Source: Isoptericola jiangsuensis (lineage in GTDB: Bacteria; Actinomycetota; Actinomycetes; Actinomycetales; Cellulomonadaceae). From it: DNA of 64,000 bases. The notes below the pieces were generated by a model. It had not been told where the DNA came from. It saw only the letters and a list, made by a program, of their open reading frames with translations, and did not search any database. The translations under genes and the position numbers were made by a program. The DNA lies in the NCBI RefSeq assembly GCF_002563715.1, contig NZ_PDJJ01000001.1:3472001-3536000 (forward strand), given 5' to 3'. Shown here piece by piece: positions 32,054-41,323 of the stretch. How positions within the stretch are numbered: position 1 is the stretch's first letter; every line of letters starts with the position of its first letter.

Positions 32054-33712
32054 CTACCGCGCCGGACGCAGCGCCAGCACCACGAGCTCCGAGCGCGACC
32101 GCACCCCGAGCTTGCGGAACGCGCGACCCAGGTGGACCTCCACGGTGCGCACCGACACGCACAGCCGCTGCGCCACGTCCCGGTTCGACAGGCCCTCCAC
32201 GACCAGCCTGGTCACCTCGATCTCCCGCACCGTCAGCAGCTCGGACCAGCCGACCGGGAGCACCAGCTCGTCCGCGCAGGGCATCGCCCGAGCCGCAGCC
32301 GGACCCCGCGCAGCCTCGCCCGCCAGCAGCGACGTCGCCCGCGCCACCTCGGACGCCCCGCCCGCCCGGAACGGGGGCAGCACCTCGCGCGAGCCCGCCG
32401 CGACCGGCAGCCCACCGCGCCGCAGCGCCGCCACCGCACCCGCGGCGACCTGACGCCGCGGCGCGATCCGGGCCAGGTCGTGCGTCGTGCGGCTGCGCAC
32501 GCCCTCCCGGTCGTGGTCGAGCCGCCGTCCCACCTCCACCGCCAGCCCGCCCACGACGTGGGCGACCGGCAACCGGGAGGCCGCGTCGTCCAGCACGGCC
32601 GACGCCGCCTCGGAGTCGTCCCCGCACAGCAGCACGAGGCTCTGGGCCACCCGCAGGTGTGCCTCCGCCAGCGGGGTCAGCCGTCCGCCCCCGACCACCC
32701 AGACACCGCGCCGGGACCAGGCCGGCACGGCCCGGACGGCCGCCAGGGCCAGGACGGTCGCGGCGGCGGCCGGGTCCGCGTCGAGCAGGCGCAGACCTGC
32801 GACGACGTCCGCGAGCACGGCCCGGTCCGCCGGCGCGGGCGCGTCCACCGCGACCTGCTCGACCAGGGCCGCCAACGACGCGCCGGGCCCGGCCACCGCG
32901 AGGGTCTCGCTCCCGGCGGGCCAGCCGTCCAGCAGCAGGTCGACGGCGACCAGGACCTCGGCGGCCGCCGCCTCCACGGCGCCGGCGCCGCTCCGGCGCG
33001 CCCGGTGCAGCCACCGGCGTGCGTCCACGAGGTGACCGCTCCACAGGGCTGCGCGTCCCGCGACCAGGAAGGCCCGCGCACGACGCTCCCCCGTCCCGTG
33101 GCTGACCGCCTCGCAGGCGACCTCGTAGGCCGCGAGCGGGTCACCCCGACGCAGGAGCACGCCCGCGAGCTCGACCAGGCCGTCGGCCAGCAGCTCGTCG
33201 CCGGTGACGGTGCCGCGGGCGGTGTGCCACAGGGCCACGCCCGTCTCCCCGACGGCACGGGCCGCCCGGGACAGGTCGCGGTGCGCGGCGGTCACGGCGT
33301 CGAGGTCGGCCTCGGCCCGCACGCCCTCCAGCCGGGCGGCGTCGACCGGGCGGAACCGTCCGGCGCGGACCTCGAGGATCCCGTCGAGGCCTCCGAGCAG
33401 GACGTCGGCGGGGCAGCCCGAGGCCCGGACCAGCACGTCGACGTGGTCGACGACGGCGACGGCGGCCAGCAGGGCGAGCCGGCGCACCGTCGGGTCGCCG
33501 GGCGGGGTCGGTCGGGCGGCGAGCGGCAGGTGGTCCGGCAGGTGCGCGGTCCCCGACAGCTGGTCGTGGTCGAGCCCGGCGGCCAGCACGTCGAAGACGT
33601 CGCCGTCGCCGTCGCCGAGACGGTCGAGCGCGGCCGCCACGTGCGGCGCCACCGGCGCGCCCGCGGACCTCGGGACCACGGCCAGGGAAGGTCCTCCCGA
33701 GTGCGACGTCAT
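32054..33712 (-). CDS. LuxR-family transcriptional regulator
   Basis: The 552-residue protein ends in a clear LuxR/FixJ HTH ('LLTVREIEVTRLVVEGLSNRDVAQRLCVSVRTVEVHLGRAFRKLGVRSRSEL', last ~65 residues). The preceding ~480 residues are Ala/Leu/Arg-rich helical repeats like the TPR-type part of LAL/MalT regulators, but no P-loop NTPase domain is visible. The start at 33712 has GGAGG 6 nt upstream; an in-frame ATG at 33754 lacks one. It is adjacent to the chitinase genes, transcribed toward them, and may control them; this is inference from position. Confidence 0.8.
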   Translation of the reverse strand: MTSHSGGPSLAVVPRSAGAPVAPHVAAALDRLGDGDGDVFDVLAAGLDHDQLSGTAHLPDHLPLAARPTPPGDPTVRRLALLAAVAVVDHVDVLVRASGCPADVLLGGLDGILEVRAGRFRPVDAARLEGVRAEADLDAVTAAHRDLSRAARAVGETGVALWHTARGTVTGDELLADGLVELAGVLLRRGDPLAAYEVACEAVSHGTGERRARAFLVAGRAALWSGHLVDARRWLHRARRSGAGAVEAAAAEVLVAVDLLLDGWPAGSETLAVAGPGASLAALVEQVAVDAPAPADRAVLADVVAGLRLLDADPAAAATVLALAAVRAVPAWSRRGVWVVGGGRLTPLAEAHLRVAQSLVLLCGDDSEAASAVLDDAASRLPVAHVVGGLAVEVGRRLDHDREGVRSRTTHDLARIAPRRQVAAGAVAALRRGGLPVAAGSREVLPPFRAGGASEVARATSLLAGEAARGPAAARAMPCADELVLPVGWSELLTVREIEVTRLVVEGLSNRDVAQRLCVSVRTVEVHLGRAFRKLGVRSRSELVVLALRPAR

Positions 33713-33858
33713 CGTCCACCTCCAAGCCTTCCGTACGATGTCATCGCAGGTCACAGGTTTGTCAGGATTCCATCATAAAGCCACCTTCCCGTCACCACGA
33801 GTGCTCCGGCGAAACGGGTTCACCCGGTCGCGGGGCCGCCGGCTCCCGCCGCGGGCCG

Positions 33859-33864
33859 TACTGT
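33859..33864 (+). promoter_or_regulatory. -10 hexamer TACTGT
   Basis: TACTGT ends 6 nt before the ATG at 33871. Confidence 0.45.
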
Positions 33865-33870
33865 GCGGTC

Positions 33871-35766
33871 ATGCCCGACGCGACGGACCGTCACGGGACG
33901 CCGCCGGTGGTGCGGCGCGCACCGCACCGCCGCCGTCGCCGCGCCCTCGGCTGGCTGCTCGTCGCGATCCTCGTCGTGGCGGTCGGCGTCGCCGTGTGCG
34001 CCGTGCTGATCGTGCGCGACGCCTTCACCGCACGGGACGCGCTCGACGAGGCCGCCGCGGCCGTCCCCGCCGTCGAGCAGGCCGTCCGCGACGGCATGAC
34101 GGTCCGCGACCCCGACGCCGCGCCGCTCACCGGGACACCGGCCCTGCTCGACCTCCAGCGGTCCACCCAGACGGCTCGCGAGGCGACCGACGGCTGGTTG
34201 TGGGCGGCGGCAGCGCACCTGCCGCTCGTCGGGGAGTCCGTCGGCGCCGCGACGACGGTCTCCGCCGTGATCGACGACGTCGCCGACGTGGCCCTGCCCG
34301 CCCTGGCGGAGACGGTCGACGCGGCGACCCGGACCGGGCGGACCGAGCAGGGCGGCCTCGACCTCGCCCCGCTGTCGGCGGTGGCGGGCGACGTCACCGC
34401 GGCGCGGGAGATGATCGCCGCGTCGGGCGCGGACCTCGCCGCGATCGACACCGCGCACATCCAGGACCGGTTCGCCGAGCCCGTGCAGCTCCTCGACGCC
34501 CAGCTCACCGAGCTGGACGTGCTCCTCGCCACCGCCGAGCGCGCGACCGTCCTGCTCCCGGCGCTGCTCGGCGCCGACGGGCCCCGCCGCTACGTGCTGC
34601 TGGGGCTGTCCAACGCGGAGCTGCGCGCCGGGGGCGGCATCCCGGGCGCTCTCACCGAGCTCCGCGTCGACGACGGCTCGCTCGGCGTCGGCGCACAGGC
34701 GTCGACCGGCGCGTTCGGGCCGTACGCGGAACCGGTGCTGCCGCTCGACCCGGAGGACGAGGCGGCCTACTCCGCACGCCTCGGCCGCTTCGTCCAGGAC
34801 GTCACGCTCACGCCGGACTTCGCGACGACCGGGCCGCTGGTGGCCGAGATGTGGCAACGGTCCCGCGGCGAGGAGGTCGACGGGGTGCTGGCGACGGACC
34901 CGGTCGCGCTGTCCGCGCTGCTGGAGGTCACCGGTCCCGTCGAGATCGACCTGCCGCCCGGGCTCGCGACCGCGCTCGGCACCGGCACGCTGGTCGTCGA
35001 GTCGTCGACCGTCGTGGACCTGCTGCTGCGCCGCACCTACGACGTGCTGGACCCCGGGCTCGCGGACCGGTTCTTCGCCGTCGTCGCGGCCGCCGTGTTC
35101 GACGAGCTGACGGCGGACGACGTCTCCCCGGCCGCCCTGCTGCCCGCCCTGGAGCGGGTGTCGCACGACCACCGGCTGCTCGTCTGGTCCGCGCGCCCCG
35201 ACGAGCAGGCCCTGCTCGCCGGCACCCTCGTCGCGGGGACGTTCGCCGACGACCGCGCGCGGGACGCCGTCGGGGTGTTCCTCGACGACCTCGTGGTGGG
35301 CAAGCTCAGCGCCTACCTCGACGTGCAGGTCGGCCTCGGGGCGTCGGCGTGCACCGACGCCGTCGGACGCGAGGACACGGTCGAGGTCACGCTGACGAAC
35401 CGGTTGGACGAGGGCACGGCGCAGGACCTGCCGTCGTACGTCGCCGGCCCCGAGGGCGACCCGGACCGGGGCCGCATGCTGCTCACCGTGTCGGCGTACG
35501 GACCCCGCGACGGCGGCCTGCCGCGGCTGGCCCGGGACGGCGGCACGGTCGGGGGCGACACCCTCGAGGTGCACGGTCGCCAGCGGGTCGCGATCACCGT
35601 CGACCTGCGGCCCGGGGAGTCCACGGTGGTCGCCGTCACGGTGCCCGCCACGGCCGCGGGCGCACGCGGGGAGGGCTCCGCGGCGCCGGGCACGCTGGAG
35701 GTCTGGACGACGCCTACCGTCTCCGCCCCGGGACTGCACGTGCTCGACGTCCCGCGCTGCGGGTGA
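33871..35766 (+). CDS. DUF4012 domain membrane-anchored protein
   Basis: The 631-residue protein has a basic N-terminus (RRAPHRRRRRAL), one transmembrane helix (~27-50) and a long extracellular region with the DUF4012 core: 'YVLLGLSNAELRAGGGIPGALTELRVDDG', 'VDGVLATDPVALSALLEVTGPVEID' and 'FFAVVAAAVFDELTADDVSPAALLPALERVSHDHRLLVWS'. The family is widespread in actinobacteria next to surface-polysaccharide genes; its biochemical role is not known. The downstream LPXTG protein gene follows after 111 bp, so both may shape the cell surface. Confidence 0.8.
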   Translation: MPDATDRHGTPPVVRRAPHRRRRRALGWLLVAILVVAVGVAVCAVLIVRDAFTARDALDEAAAAVPAVEQAVRDGMTVRDPDAAPLTGTPALLDLQRSTQTAREATDGWLWAAAAHLPLVGESVGAATTVSAVIDDVADVALPALAETVDAATRTGRTEQGGLDLAPLSAVAGDVTAAREMIAASGADLAAIDTAHIQDRFAEPVQLLDAQLTELDVLLATAERATVLLPALLGADGPRRYVLLGLSNAELRAGGGIPGALTELRVDDGSLGVGAQASTGAFGPYAEPVLPLDPEDEAAYSARLGRFVQDVTLTPDFATTGPLVAEMWQRSRGEEVDGVLATDPVALSALLEVTGPVEIDLPPGLATALGTGTLVVESSTVVDLLLRRTYDVLDPGLADRFFAVVAAAVFDELTADDVSPAALLPALERVSHDHRLLVWSARPDEQALLAGTLVAGTFADDRARDAVGVFLDDLVVGKLSAYLDVQVGLGASACTDAVGREDTVEVTLTNRLDEGTAQDLPSYVAGPEGDPDRGRMLLTVSAYGPRDGGLPRLARDGGTVGGDTLEVHGRQRVAITVDLRPGESTVVAVTVPATAAGARGEGSAAPGTLEVWTTPTVSAPGLHVLDVPRCG

Positions 35767-35795
35767 AACCTCTCTTTCTGCGCGGTTTCACCCGC
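35759..35795 (+). terminator. Hairpin spanning the DUF4012 stop codon
   Basis: Perfect 12-bp stem GCGGGTGAAACC (35759-35770) / GGTTTCACCCGC (35784-35795) with a 13-nt pyrimidine-rich loop. It includes the TGA at 35764-35766. Probably a terminator. Confidence 0.5.
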
Positions 35796-35877
35796 ACCGG
35801 ACGGTCCGGGCACCCTCCCTCGTCACTAGCGTGGAAGCACTCTGCACGTCGCAGGGGCCGACCAGGAGGGCAGCCGG

Positions 35878-36594
35878 ATGAGTCGACGAGGAGCGGTGCG
35901 CAGACGCGCGATGGCGGGGACGGGGCTCGCCGTGGCGCTGCTCCTCGGTGGGGCGGGGACGGCGTTCGCGGACATCGACCCCGAGCCCTCACCCGGGACG
36001 TCCGACGACGTGGACGGGTACGCCCCCGAGCCGGTGCTGACGGTGGGGCTGGTGGATCCGGTCTGCGACGGCGACGTCCCCTACCTGCGGTACGCGGTGA
36101 GCGTCGAGAACCTCGAGGACCCGCCGGACACCGTGACGATCACCTGGGTGAACCCGGGCGGCGCGAACGTCGTGCAGCCGGACCTGCCGCTGTCCGGCCG
36201 GGTCCTGTGGCCGGGTGCGGTGGTCGGCGACGACGGCACGGCGCTCGACTGGCCGGGCTGGCGCCTGGAGGACGGCGTCTGGGTCGAGGGCGACGAGTTC
36301 GACTGGGTGCGGCCCAGCGTGGGACTCGAGTTCGAGGTGAACCCGACGGCGACGGCGACCGTCGGCTACCCCGAGTCGTCCCCGGCGTGCGCCACCCCGC
36401 CCGGCGAGACCCCGCCCCCGGAGACGACCCCGCCGGGCGAGCCGGGTGACACCCCGACCCCGGGGACGTCGACGACCGAGCTCCCGCGCACGGGCGCCGA
36501 GGTGGCCGGCCTCGTCGCGCTGGCCGTCGGCCTCGTGGCCGCCGGTACCGCCGCCGTCCTCGCCGTCCGGCGCCGCCGCACCACCGAGGACTGA
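35878..36594 (+). CDS. LPXTG-anchored surface protein
   Basis: The 238-residue protein has a signal peptide (MSRRGAVRRRAMAGTGLAVALLLGGAGTAFA), a ~115-residue beta-rich domain ('VPYLRYAVSVENLEDPPDTVTITWVNPGG') and a Pro/Thr-rich stem (~165-200). It ends with a sortase signal: LPRTG at 202-206, a hydrophobic helix and the basic tail RRRR. A class E/A sortase should link it to peptidoglycan. No sortase gene is nearby. The start has a ribosome site AGGAGGGCAGCCGG. Confidence 0.85.
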   Translation: MSRRGAVRRRAMAGTGLAVALLLGGAGTAFADIDPEPSPGTSDDVDGYAPEPVLTVGLVDPVCDGDVPYLRYAVSVENLEDPPDTVTITWVNPGGANVVQPDLPLSGRVLWPGAVVGDDGTALDWPGWRLEDGVWVEGDEFDWVRPSVGLEFEVNPTATATVGYPESSPACATPPGETPPPETTPPGEPGDTPTPGTSTTELPRTGAEVAGLVALAVGLVAAGTAAVLAVRRRRTTED

Positions 36595-36606
36595 CCCCCC
36601 ACGAAC

Positions 36607-36646
36607 CACCGCCGGCCCCGACGCGCACCCGTCGGGGCCGGCGGTG
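36607..36646. terminator. Terminator between the LPXTG gene and dtd
   Basis: 17-bp perfect stem starting CACCGCCGGCCCCGACG with a 6-nt loop, between two convergent genes. Confidence 0.7.
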
Positions 36647-36673
36647 CCTGCGCCCGGGCGCGTGAGGGTCGGC

Positions 36674-37099
36674 TCAGGTCTCCAGCAGCAGCGTGATCGG
36701 GCCGTCGTTGACCAGCTCGACCGCCATGTCGGCGCCGAACACGCCGGTGGCGACCTCCAGGCCCCGACCACGCAGGTCCGCGACGACCGCGTCGACGAGC
36801 GGCTCGGCGACGGGCCCGGGCGCGGCGGCCTGCCAGGTGGGGCGGCGGCCCTTGCGGGCGTCGCCGTAGAGCGTGAACTGGCTGACGACGAGCACGGGCG
36901 CGCCCTCGTCGGCGGCCGACCGCTCGCCGCGCAGGATGCGCAGCTCCGCGACCTTCCGGGCGATCGTCGCCGCGTCGTCGGGGCCGTCGTCGTGCGTGAC
37001 GCCGACGAGCACCACGAGCCCGGGACGCTCGATCTTCCCGACGACCTCCCCGTCGACGGTCACGCTCGCGCGGGTCGCCCGCTGCACCACGGCCCTCAT
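36674..37099 (-). CDS. dtd: D-aminoacyl-tRNA deacylase
   Basis: DTD removes D-amino acids mischarged onto tRNA. The 141-residue protein has the family start '[21 protein letters not shown]', the substrate-binding '[15 protein letters not shown]' and the C-terminal '[11 protein letters not shown]' carrying the Gly-cisPro pair. Length is normal. Its ATG overlaps the stop of the upstream asparaginase gene (ATGA at 37096-37099), so it is translated as part of that operon. Confidence 0.95.
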   Translation of the reverse strand: MRAVVQRATRASVTVDGEVVGKIERPGLVVLVGVTHDDGPDDAATIARKVAELRILRGERSAADEGAPVLVVSQFTLYGDARKGRRPTWQAAAPGPVAEPLVDAVVADLRGRGLEVATGVFGADMAVELVNDGPITLLLET

Positions 37100-38121
37100 G
37101 CCTGCTCCTCCCCGGCCGGCCGGCCGGTCGTCGTGGACGGCCCGAACGCCGCCCGCACCTCGCCCACGGACCGGCCGCCGCCGAGCACCGGCGTCCGCGC
37201 GAGCGCGTCCAGGGCGTCCGGGTCGACGCCGGGGACGTCGGCCGCGCCGGCGGCCCGCAGCGCGCGGGCCAGCACCGCCGGGCGCGGACGCGAGGCGCCG
37301 TCGAGCACCTTGAAGGCGAGCGCCGCTCCGCCGGGCAGCGCGGCCGCGTACACGCCGTCCGCGCCGTCCTTCGCGATCGCGCCCGGCACGGCGCGCATGG
37401 CCGCCGTCGCGTCCCGGTGCTCCCCCGCGACCAGCTCGGGGTGGGCGGACATCGCCGCGACGACGCGCGCCTCGGGCGACCCCTCAGGGGCCGTGACGAG
37501 CCGGGCGAACCCGCGGGCCAGACCGGTGAGGGTGGTGGAGAACAGCGGGGCCCCGCAGCCGTCGACGGTGGCGTGCTCCGCCCCGTCGGGGCCGCACAGC
37601 TCGGCGACCGCGGTCCGCACCGCCTGCTGGAGCGGGTGGTCGGGCGCCAGGTAGCCGTCCGTCGGCCAGCCGGCCGCGACGCACGTGGCGAGCATCGCGG
37701 CGTGCTTGCCGGAGCAGTTCTGGGTGAGCCGGTCCGGGCCGTGCCCCGCGGCCTGCCAGGTGACAGCGGTCGCCGGGTCGAGCGGCAGGTCGGGCGTGTT
37801 GGCCAGCGCCCGGGGGTCGAGCCCGGCGTCCTGCAGGACCTGTCGCGCGATCGCCACGTGCCGCACGGTGCCGTCGTGGCTCGCGGCGGCCAGCGCCAGC
37901 CGGCGAGGTCGCAGGTCGAGCCCGGCGCGCAGCATCGCGACGGCCTGCACGGGCTTCAGCGAGGAGCGCGGCCAGATCGTCGTCGTCGGGTCGCCGACGG
38001 CGAGGACGACGTCCCCCGTGGCGTCGAGCACGACCAGGTGGCCGAGGTGCACGGACTCGACGAGGTCGCCGCGGACGACCTCGGCGAGCGGTGCCGCACC
38101 CCGGGCGACGGCGGCCGTCAC
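37096..38121 (-). CDS. L-asparaginase (asparaginase II, pfam06089 type)
   Basis: The 341-residue protein matches the actinobacterial asparaginase II family, distinct from the E. coli AnsA/AnsB fold: '[35 protein letters not shown]', '[17 protein letters not shown]', '[21 protein letters not shown]' and '[22 protein letters not shown]'. It should hydrolyse asparagine to aspartate and ammonia in the cytoplasm. The GTG start at 38121 overlaps the stop of the DUF2516 gene (GTGA), and its stop overlaps dtd (ATGA), giving a coupled three-gene operon. Confidence 0.85.
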   Translation of the reverse strand: MTAAVARGAAPLAEVVRGDLVESVHLGHLVVLDATGDVVLAVGDPTTTIWPRSSLKPVQAVAMLRAGLDLRPRRLALAAASHDGTVRHVAIARQVLQDAGLDPRALANTPDLPLDPATAVTWQAAGHGPDRLTQNCSGKHAAMLATCVAAGWPTDGYLAPDHPLQQAVRTAVAELCGPDGAEHATVDGCGAPLFSTTLTGLARGFARLVTAPEGSPEARVVAAMSAHPELVAGEHRDATAAMRAVPGAIAKDGADGVYAAALPGGAALAFKVLDGASRPRPAVLARALRAAGAADVPGVDPDALDALARTPVLGGGRSVGEVRAAFGPSTTTGRPAGEEQA

Positions 38122-38444
38122 CAGCCGCTGGGGCGCTGCGGGCGTCCCCGGCCGGTGCCGTACGGCTGCAGGCGCGGGCGGACGTCCACGAGGTAGACGA
38201 TCGCGGCGACGCAGGCGATGAGGTTGAGGAAGCTGCGCGAGGTCACCATGAGGGGCGGCAGCCCGAGGAACCCGATCGCGGTCGCCACCCCGAGGATGAG
38301 CAGCCAGATCGGCTTCGTCAGCTTGCCCTCGGACGTGAAACCGCGCGCGGGCCGGCGCAGCGCGTCGACGAGCGCGTAGACCTGCACGACGAAGACGACC
38401 ACCGCCAGGGCGATCAGGACGTACATCTGGAGGTTGCCGATCAC
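38118..38444 (-). CDS. DUF2516 family membrane protein
   Basis: The 108-residue protein has three hydrophobic segments (~7-27, 45-62, 70-90) and the family's 'ALVDALRRPARGFTSEGKLTKPIWLLILGVA'. Function is unknown; homologues often precede asparaginase genes in actinobacteria. The GTG at 38444 has TAGCCT 6 nt upstream on the minus strand, so the operon mRNA is probably leaderless. Confidence 0.85.
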   Translation of the reverse strand: MIGNLQMYVLIALAVVVFVVQVYALVDALRRPARGFTSEGKLTKPIWLLILGVATAIGFLGLPPLMVTSRSFLNLIACVAAIVYLVDVRPRLQPYGTGRGRPQRPSGW

Positions 38445-38450
38445 GCGCCC

Positions 38451-38456
38451 AGGCTA
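38451..38456 (-). promoter_or_regulatory. -10 hexamer TAGCCT of the DUF2516-asparaginase-dtd operon
   Basis: On the minus strand TAGCCT ends 6 nt before the GTG at 38444. It overlaps the stop codon of the vapC-like gene. Confidence 0.45.
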
Positions 38457-38876
38457 CGGCAGGACGCGCAGCCCGTGGGACCGCGCGGCGGCGGCGACGC
38501 CGTCGTCCCACGCCGCGACCAGGGTGTCCGGCCCGGCGACGGCCAGCGCGCTGGCGAGGTGGACGGCGTCGGCGCCGCGCAGCGGGTGCGGGCCCGCGGC
38601 GAGCGTGGACGCCTCGCCGGCGAGCGCCTCGGTCAGCTCGACGCGGTGCAGCGCCGGCCACAGTCCGTCCCAGCGCTCGGTGGCGCGGCGGCGGGCCGGC
38701 TCGTCGAGGACCCCCGCCCGGCCGCCGGCGGCGAGCGTGGCGCGCAGCTCGACGTCGGACAGGCAGGACGTCACCACGACGTCGGCGCGGTTCCACAGGG
38801 CGCTGGCGAGCTCCGACCCGGGCTCGCGGACGCAGAGCTTCACCAGGGCGCTGGCGTCGAAGTAGACGAGGGCCAT
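38454..38876 (-). CDS. vapC: PIN-domain toxin, VapC type
   Basis: The 140-residue PIN domain has the acidic site residues at expected places: Asp7 in 'VYFDASALVKL', Glu in 'LSDVELRATL', Asp in 'PLRGADAVHLASAL' and Asp in 'LVAAWDDGV'. VapC toxins are Mg-dependent RNases, often cutting tRNA or rRNA. It follows the antitoxin gene by 4 bp. Full length, no sign of decay. Confidence 0.88.
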   Translation of the reverse strand: MALVYFDASALVKLCVREPGSELASALWNRADVVVTSCLSDVELRATLAAGGRAGVLDEPARRRATERWDGLWPALHRVELTEALAGEASTLAAGPHPLRGADAVHLASALAVAGPDTLVAAWDDGVAAAARSHGLRVLP

Positions 38877-38880
38877 GGGG

Positions 38881-39168
38881 TCAGCGACGGATGCGCCGGA
38901 CGAGACCCGACAGCGCCGACGTGCCGCGGGCGGCCGACGCCGCGACGGGCTGCTGCTCCGGGGCCGGGACGGCGTGCAGCGGCCGGGTGGTGCGCGCGGG
39001 CGTCACCAGTCCCTCCCGCACCAGCTCCGACAGCAGGTCCGCGCTGCCCACGCCGGTCAGTCGGGCGACGGGGACGCCCCGGTCGGTGATGACGACCTCC
39101 TCGCCCGCTCGGGCCTTCTCGATCCACGACTTGAGCTCGGCACGCAAGGCACTGACGGCGACCTCCAT
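38881..39168 (-). CDS. Antitoxin of the Phd/YefM (prevent-host-death) type
   Basis: The 95-residue protein has the Phd/YefM N-terminal DNA-binding fold ('MEVAVSALRAELKSWIEKARAGEEVVITDRGVPVARLTGV') and a C-terminal tail rich in Pro, Ala and Arg that should wrap the PIN toxin encoded next. It is first in the operon; TAGCGT ends 8 nt before its ATG on the minus strand. A Phd-like antitoxin with a PIN toxin is a common mixed pairing. Confidence 0.88.
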   Translation of the reverse strand: MEVAVSALRAELKSWIEKARAGEEVVITDRGVPVARLTGVGSADLLSELVREGLVTPARTTRPLHAVPAPEQQPVAASAARGTSALSGLVRRIRR

Positions 39169-39176
39169 GACCGGTG

Positions 39177-39182
39177 ACGCTA
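39177..39182 (-). promoter_or_regulatory. -10 hexamer TAGCGT of the toxin-antitoxin operon
   Basis: Minus-strand TAGCGT ends 8 nt before the antitoxin ATG at 39168. Confidence 0.4.
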
Positions 39183-39316
39183 CCGCAGACGACACCGTGC
39201 GAACAGGTGCACCGGCACGGCGGCACGGCGCGTCGCGGAACCTCACCCTGGTCGGGCGCCGGCGACGGTGCCGTGGCAGGCTCCCACCCAAGGGTGAGCG
39301 ACCAGGAGGCAGCCGC

Positions 39317-41320
39317 GTGGACGCGCAGACGGCAGATCCGAGAGCACTTCCGCAGTCCAAGGTCTGGGCGATCTTCGCCGGGCTGATGCTCGCGATGCTC
39401 CTCGCGGCCCTCGACCAGACCATCGTGTCCACGGCGCTGCCGACCATCGTCAGCGACCTCGGCGGGGCCGACCACCTGTCGTGGGTCGTCACGGCCTACA
39501 TGCTGGCGTCGACGGCGACCACCGTGCTGTGGGGCAAGCTCGGCGACCTGCTGGGCCGCAAGGAGCTCTTCATCCTCTGCATCGTCATCTTCCTCGTCGG
39601 GTCGATGCTGTGCGGGACGTCGACCACGATGGGGCAGCTCATCGGCTGGCGGGCGCTCCAGGGCGTCGGCGGCGGCGGGCTGATGGTGCTCAGCCAGGCG
39701 ATCATCGGCGACGTCGTCTCGCCGCGGGAGCGCGGCCGCTACCAGGGGCTGTTCGGCGCCGTGTTCGGCGTGTCGTCGGTGGCGGGGCCGCTGCTCGGCG
39801 GGTTCTTCGTCGACAACCTGTCGTGGCAGTGGGTGTTCTACATCAACGTGCCGATCGGCGTCGTGGCTCTGGTCGTGGTGGCGTCGGTGCTGCCCCGGAT
39901 CACGCCGGGCACGCGCCCGCGGATCGACTACGGGGGCATCCTCCTGCTCGCGTTCGTGTCGACGTCGATCGTGCTCGTGACGAGCCTCGGCGGCACCGTG
40001 TGGGGCTGGGACTCGGTGACGACGTACGCCTGGGCCGTGGCCGGTGTCGTCGCCCTGGTGGCGTTCCTCCTCGTGGAGCGGCGCGCGACCGAGCCGGTGC
40101 TGCCGCTGCGCCTGTTCTCCAACAAGGTGTTCAGCGTCGCCGCGGTCGTCGGGTTCGTGTCCGGCTTCGCGATGTTCGGCGCCATCACCTACCTGCCGCT
40201 GTACCTCCAGACCGTCAAGGGCTCCACCCCCACGGCGTCGGGCCTGGAGATGACCCCGATGATGCTGGGTCTGCTGCTCACGTCGATCGTCTCCGGCCAG
40301 CTCATCACGCGGACCGGCCGGTACAAGCCGTACCCGATCATCGGGACGGCGACCACCGCCGTCGGCCTGTACCTGCTGTCCCTCATGGACCGCGACACGT
40401 CCACCCTGCAGGCGGCCGCGAGCATGTTCGTCCTCGGCCTGGGGCTGGGCCTCGTCAACCAGGTGCTCGTCATCGCCGTGCAGAACGCCGTCGCCTACCG
40501 CGACCTCGGCACCGCGACGTCCGGCGCGACCTACTTCCGCACGATCGGCTCGTCGGTGGGCGTCGCCGTGTTCGGCACGATCTTCGCCAACCGGCTCGCG
40601 ACCAACCTCACCACCGCGCCGCCCGCCGGCGCGACGGACGCGTGCTCGCCCGACGCGCTGGAGGCCAGCGTCGCGGGGATCGCGCAGTGCCCGCCGGAGG
40701 TGCAGGGCTGGTTCCTCGACGGCTACACGGAGACCCTCCAGACGGTGTTCCTGTTCGCCGTGCCGGTCGCGCTGGTCGCGTTCGCCTTCGCCTGGCTGCT
40801 CCCCCAGGTGGAGCTGCGCACCGCGACCCGCGACACGGAGCCCACCGAGTCGGCGGGCCGCGCCGCGGGCGAGGCGTTCGCGCTGCCGTCGAGCCGCACC
40901 TCCCTGGAGGAGCTGCGCATGATCCTGTGGCGGCGCGTCGGTGCGGCCGACCCGCTGCGCGTCTACGAGATCACCGCCCAGGACGCCGACCTGTCGCCCG
41001 AGGAGGCGTGGATGGTGACCCGCGTCGCGCTCAAGCGGACCCGCGACGTGGGGACGATGGCGGAGCGGGCGCACGTCTCGCCCGCGACGGTCCGCGCCAT
41101 CGCCGCGGGTCTGGCGGCTCGCGGGATCGTCGCGGTCGACGGCGACACGGTACGGGCCACCGACCAGACCGACCTCGCGGCGGAGGTGCTGCGCGAGGCG
41201 GAGCGCCGGCGCATCCAGCAGCTCGTCCGCGAGTGGCCGGGCGACGAGCCGGAGATCGACGAGCTCGCCGACGAGGTCGCCGCCGTCCTGGGCCGCGACC
41301 CGGAGGACTCCGCCGTCTGA
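39317..41320 (+). CDS. MFS (DHA2, EmrB/QacA type) exporter with C-terminal helix-turn-helix-like domain
   Basis: The 667-residue protein is a 14-helix DHA2 drug/H+ antiporter: motif A 'GKLGDLLGRKELF', motif B 'RALQGVGGGGLMVLSQAI' and motif C 'GVSSVAGPLLGGFFVDNLSWQWVFYINVPIG'. It continues for ~140 residues past the last helix (~residue 515) with a cytoplasmic helical region containing 'VGTMAERAHVSPATVRAIAAGLAARGIVAVDGDTVRA', which looks like a winged HTH. AGGAGG precedes the GTG by 7 nt. The soluble tail might sense substrate or bind nucleic acid; this is inference. Confidence 0.85.
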   Translation: MDAQTADPRALPQSKVWAIFAGLMLAMLLAALDQTIVSTALPTIVSDLGGADHLSWVVTAYMLASTATTVLWGKLGDLLGRKELFILCIVIFLVGSMLCGTSTTMGQLIGWRALQGVGGGGLMVLSQAIIGDVVSPRERGRYQGLFGAVFGVSSVAGPLLGGFFVDNLSWQWVFYINVPIGVVALVVVASVLPRITPGTRPRIDYGGILLLAFVSTSIVLVTSLGGTVWGWDSVTTYAWAVAGVVALVAFLLVERRATEPVLPLRLFSNKVFSVAAVVGFVSGFAMFGAITYLPLYLQTVKGSTPTASGLEMTPMMLGLLLTSIVSGQLITRTGRYKPYPIIGTATTAVGLYLLSLMDRDTSTLQAAASMFVLGLGLGLVNQVLVIAVQNAVAYRDLGTATSGATYFRTIGSSVGVAVFGTIFANRLATNLTTAPPAGATDACSPDALEASVAGIAQCPPEVQGWFLDGYTETLQTVFLFAVPVALVAFAFAWLLPQVELRTATRDTEPTESAGRAAGEAFALPSSRTSLEELRMILWRRVGAADPLRVYEITAQDADLSPEEAWMVTRVALKRTRDVGTMAERAHVSPATVRAIAAGLAARGIVAVDGDTVRATDQTDLAAEVLREAERRRIQQLVREWPGDEPEIDELADEVAAVLGRDPEDSAV

Positions 41321-41323
41321 TCC

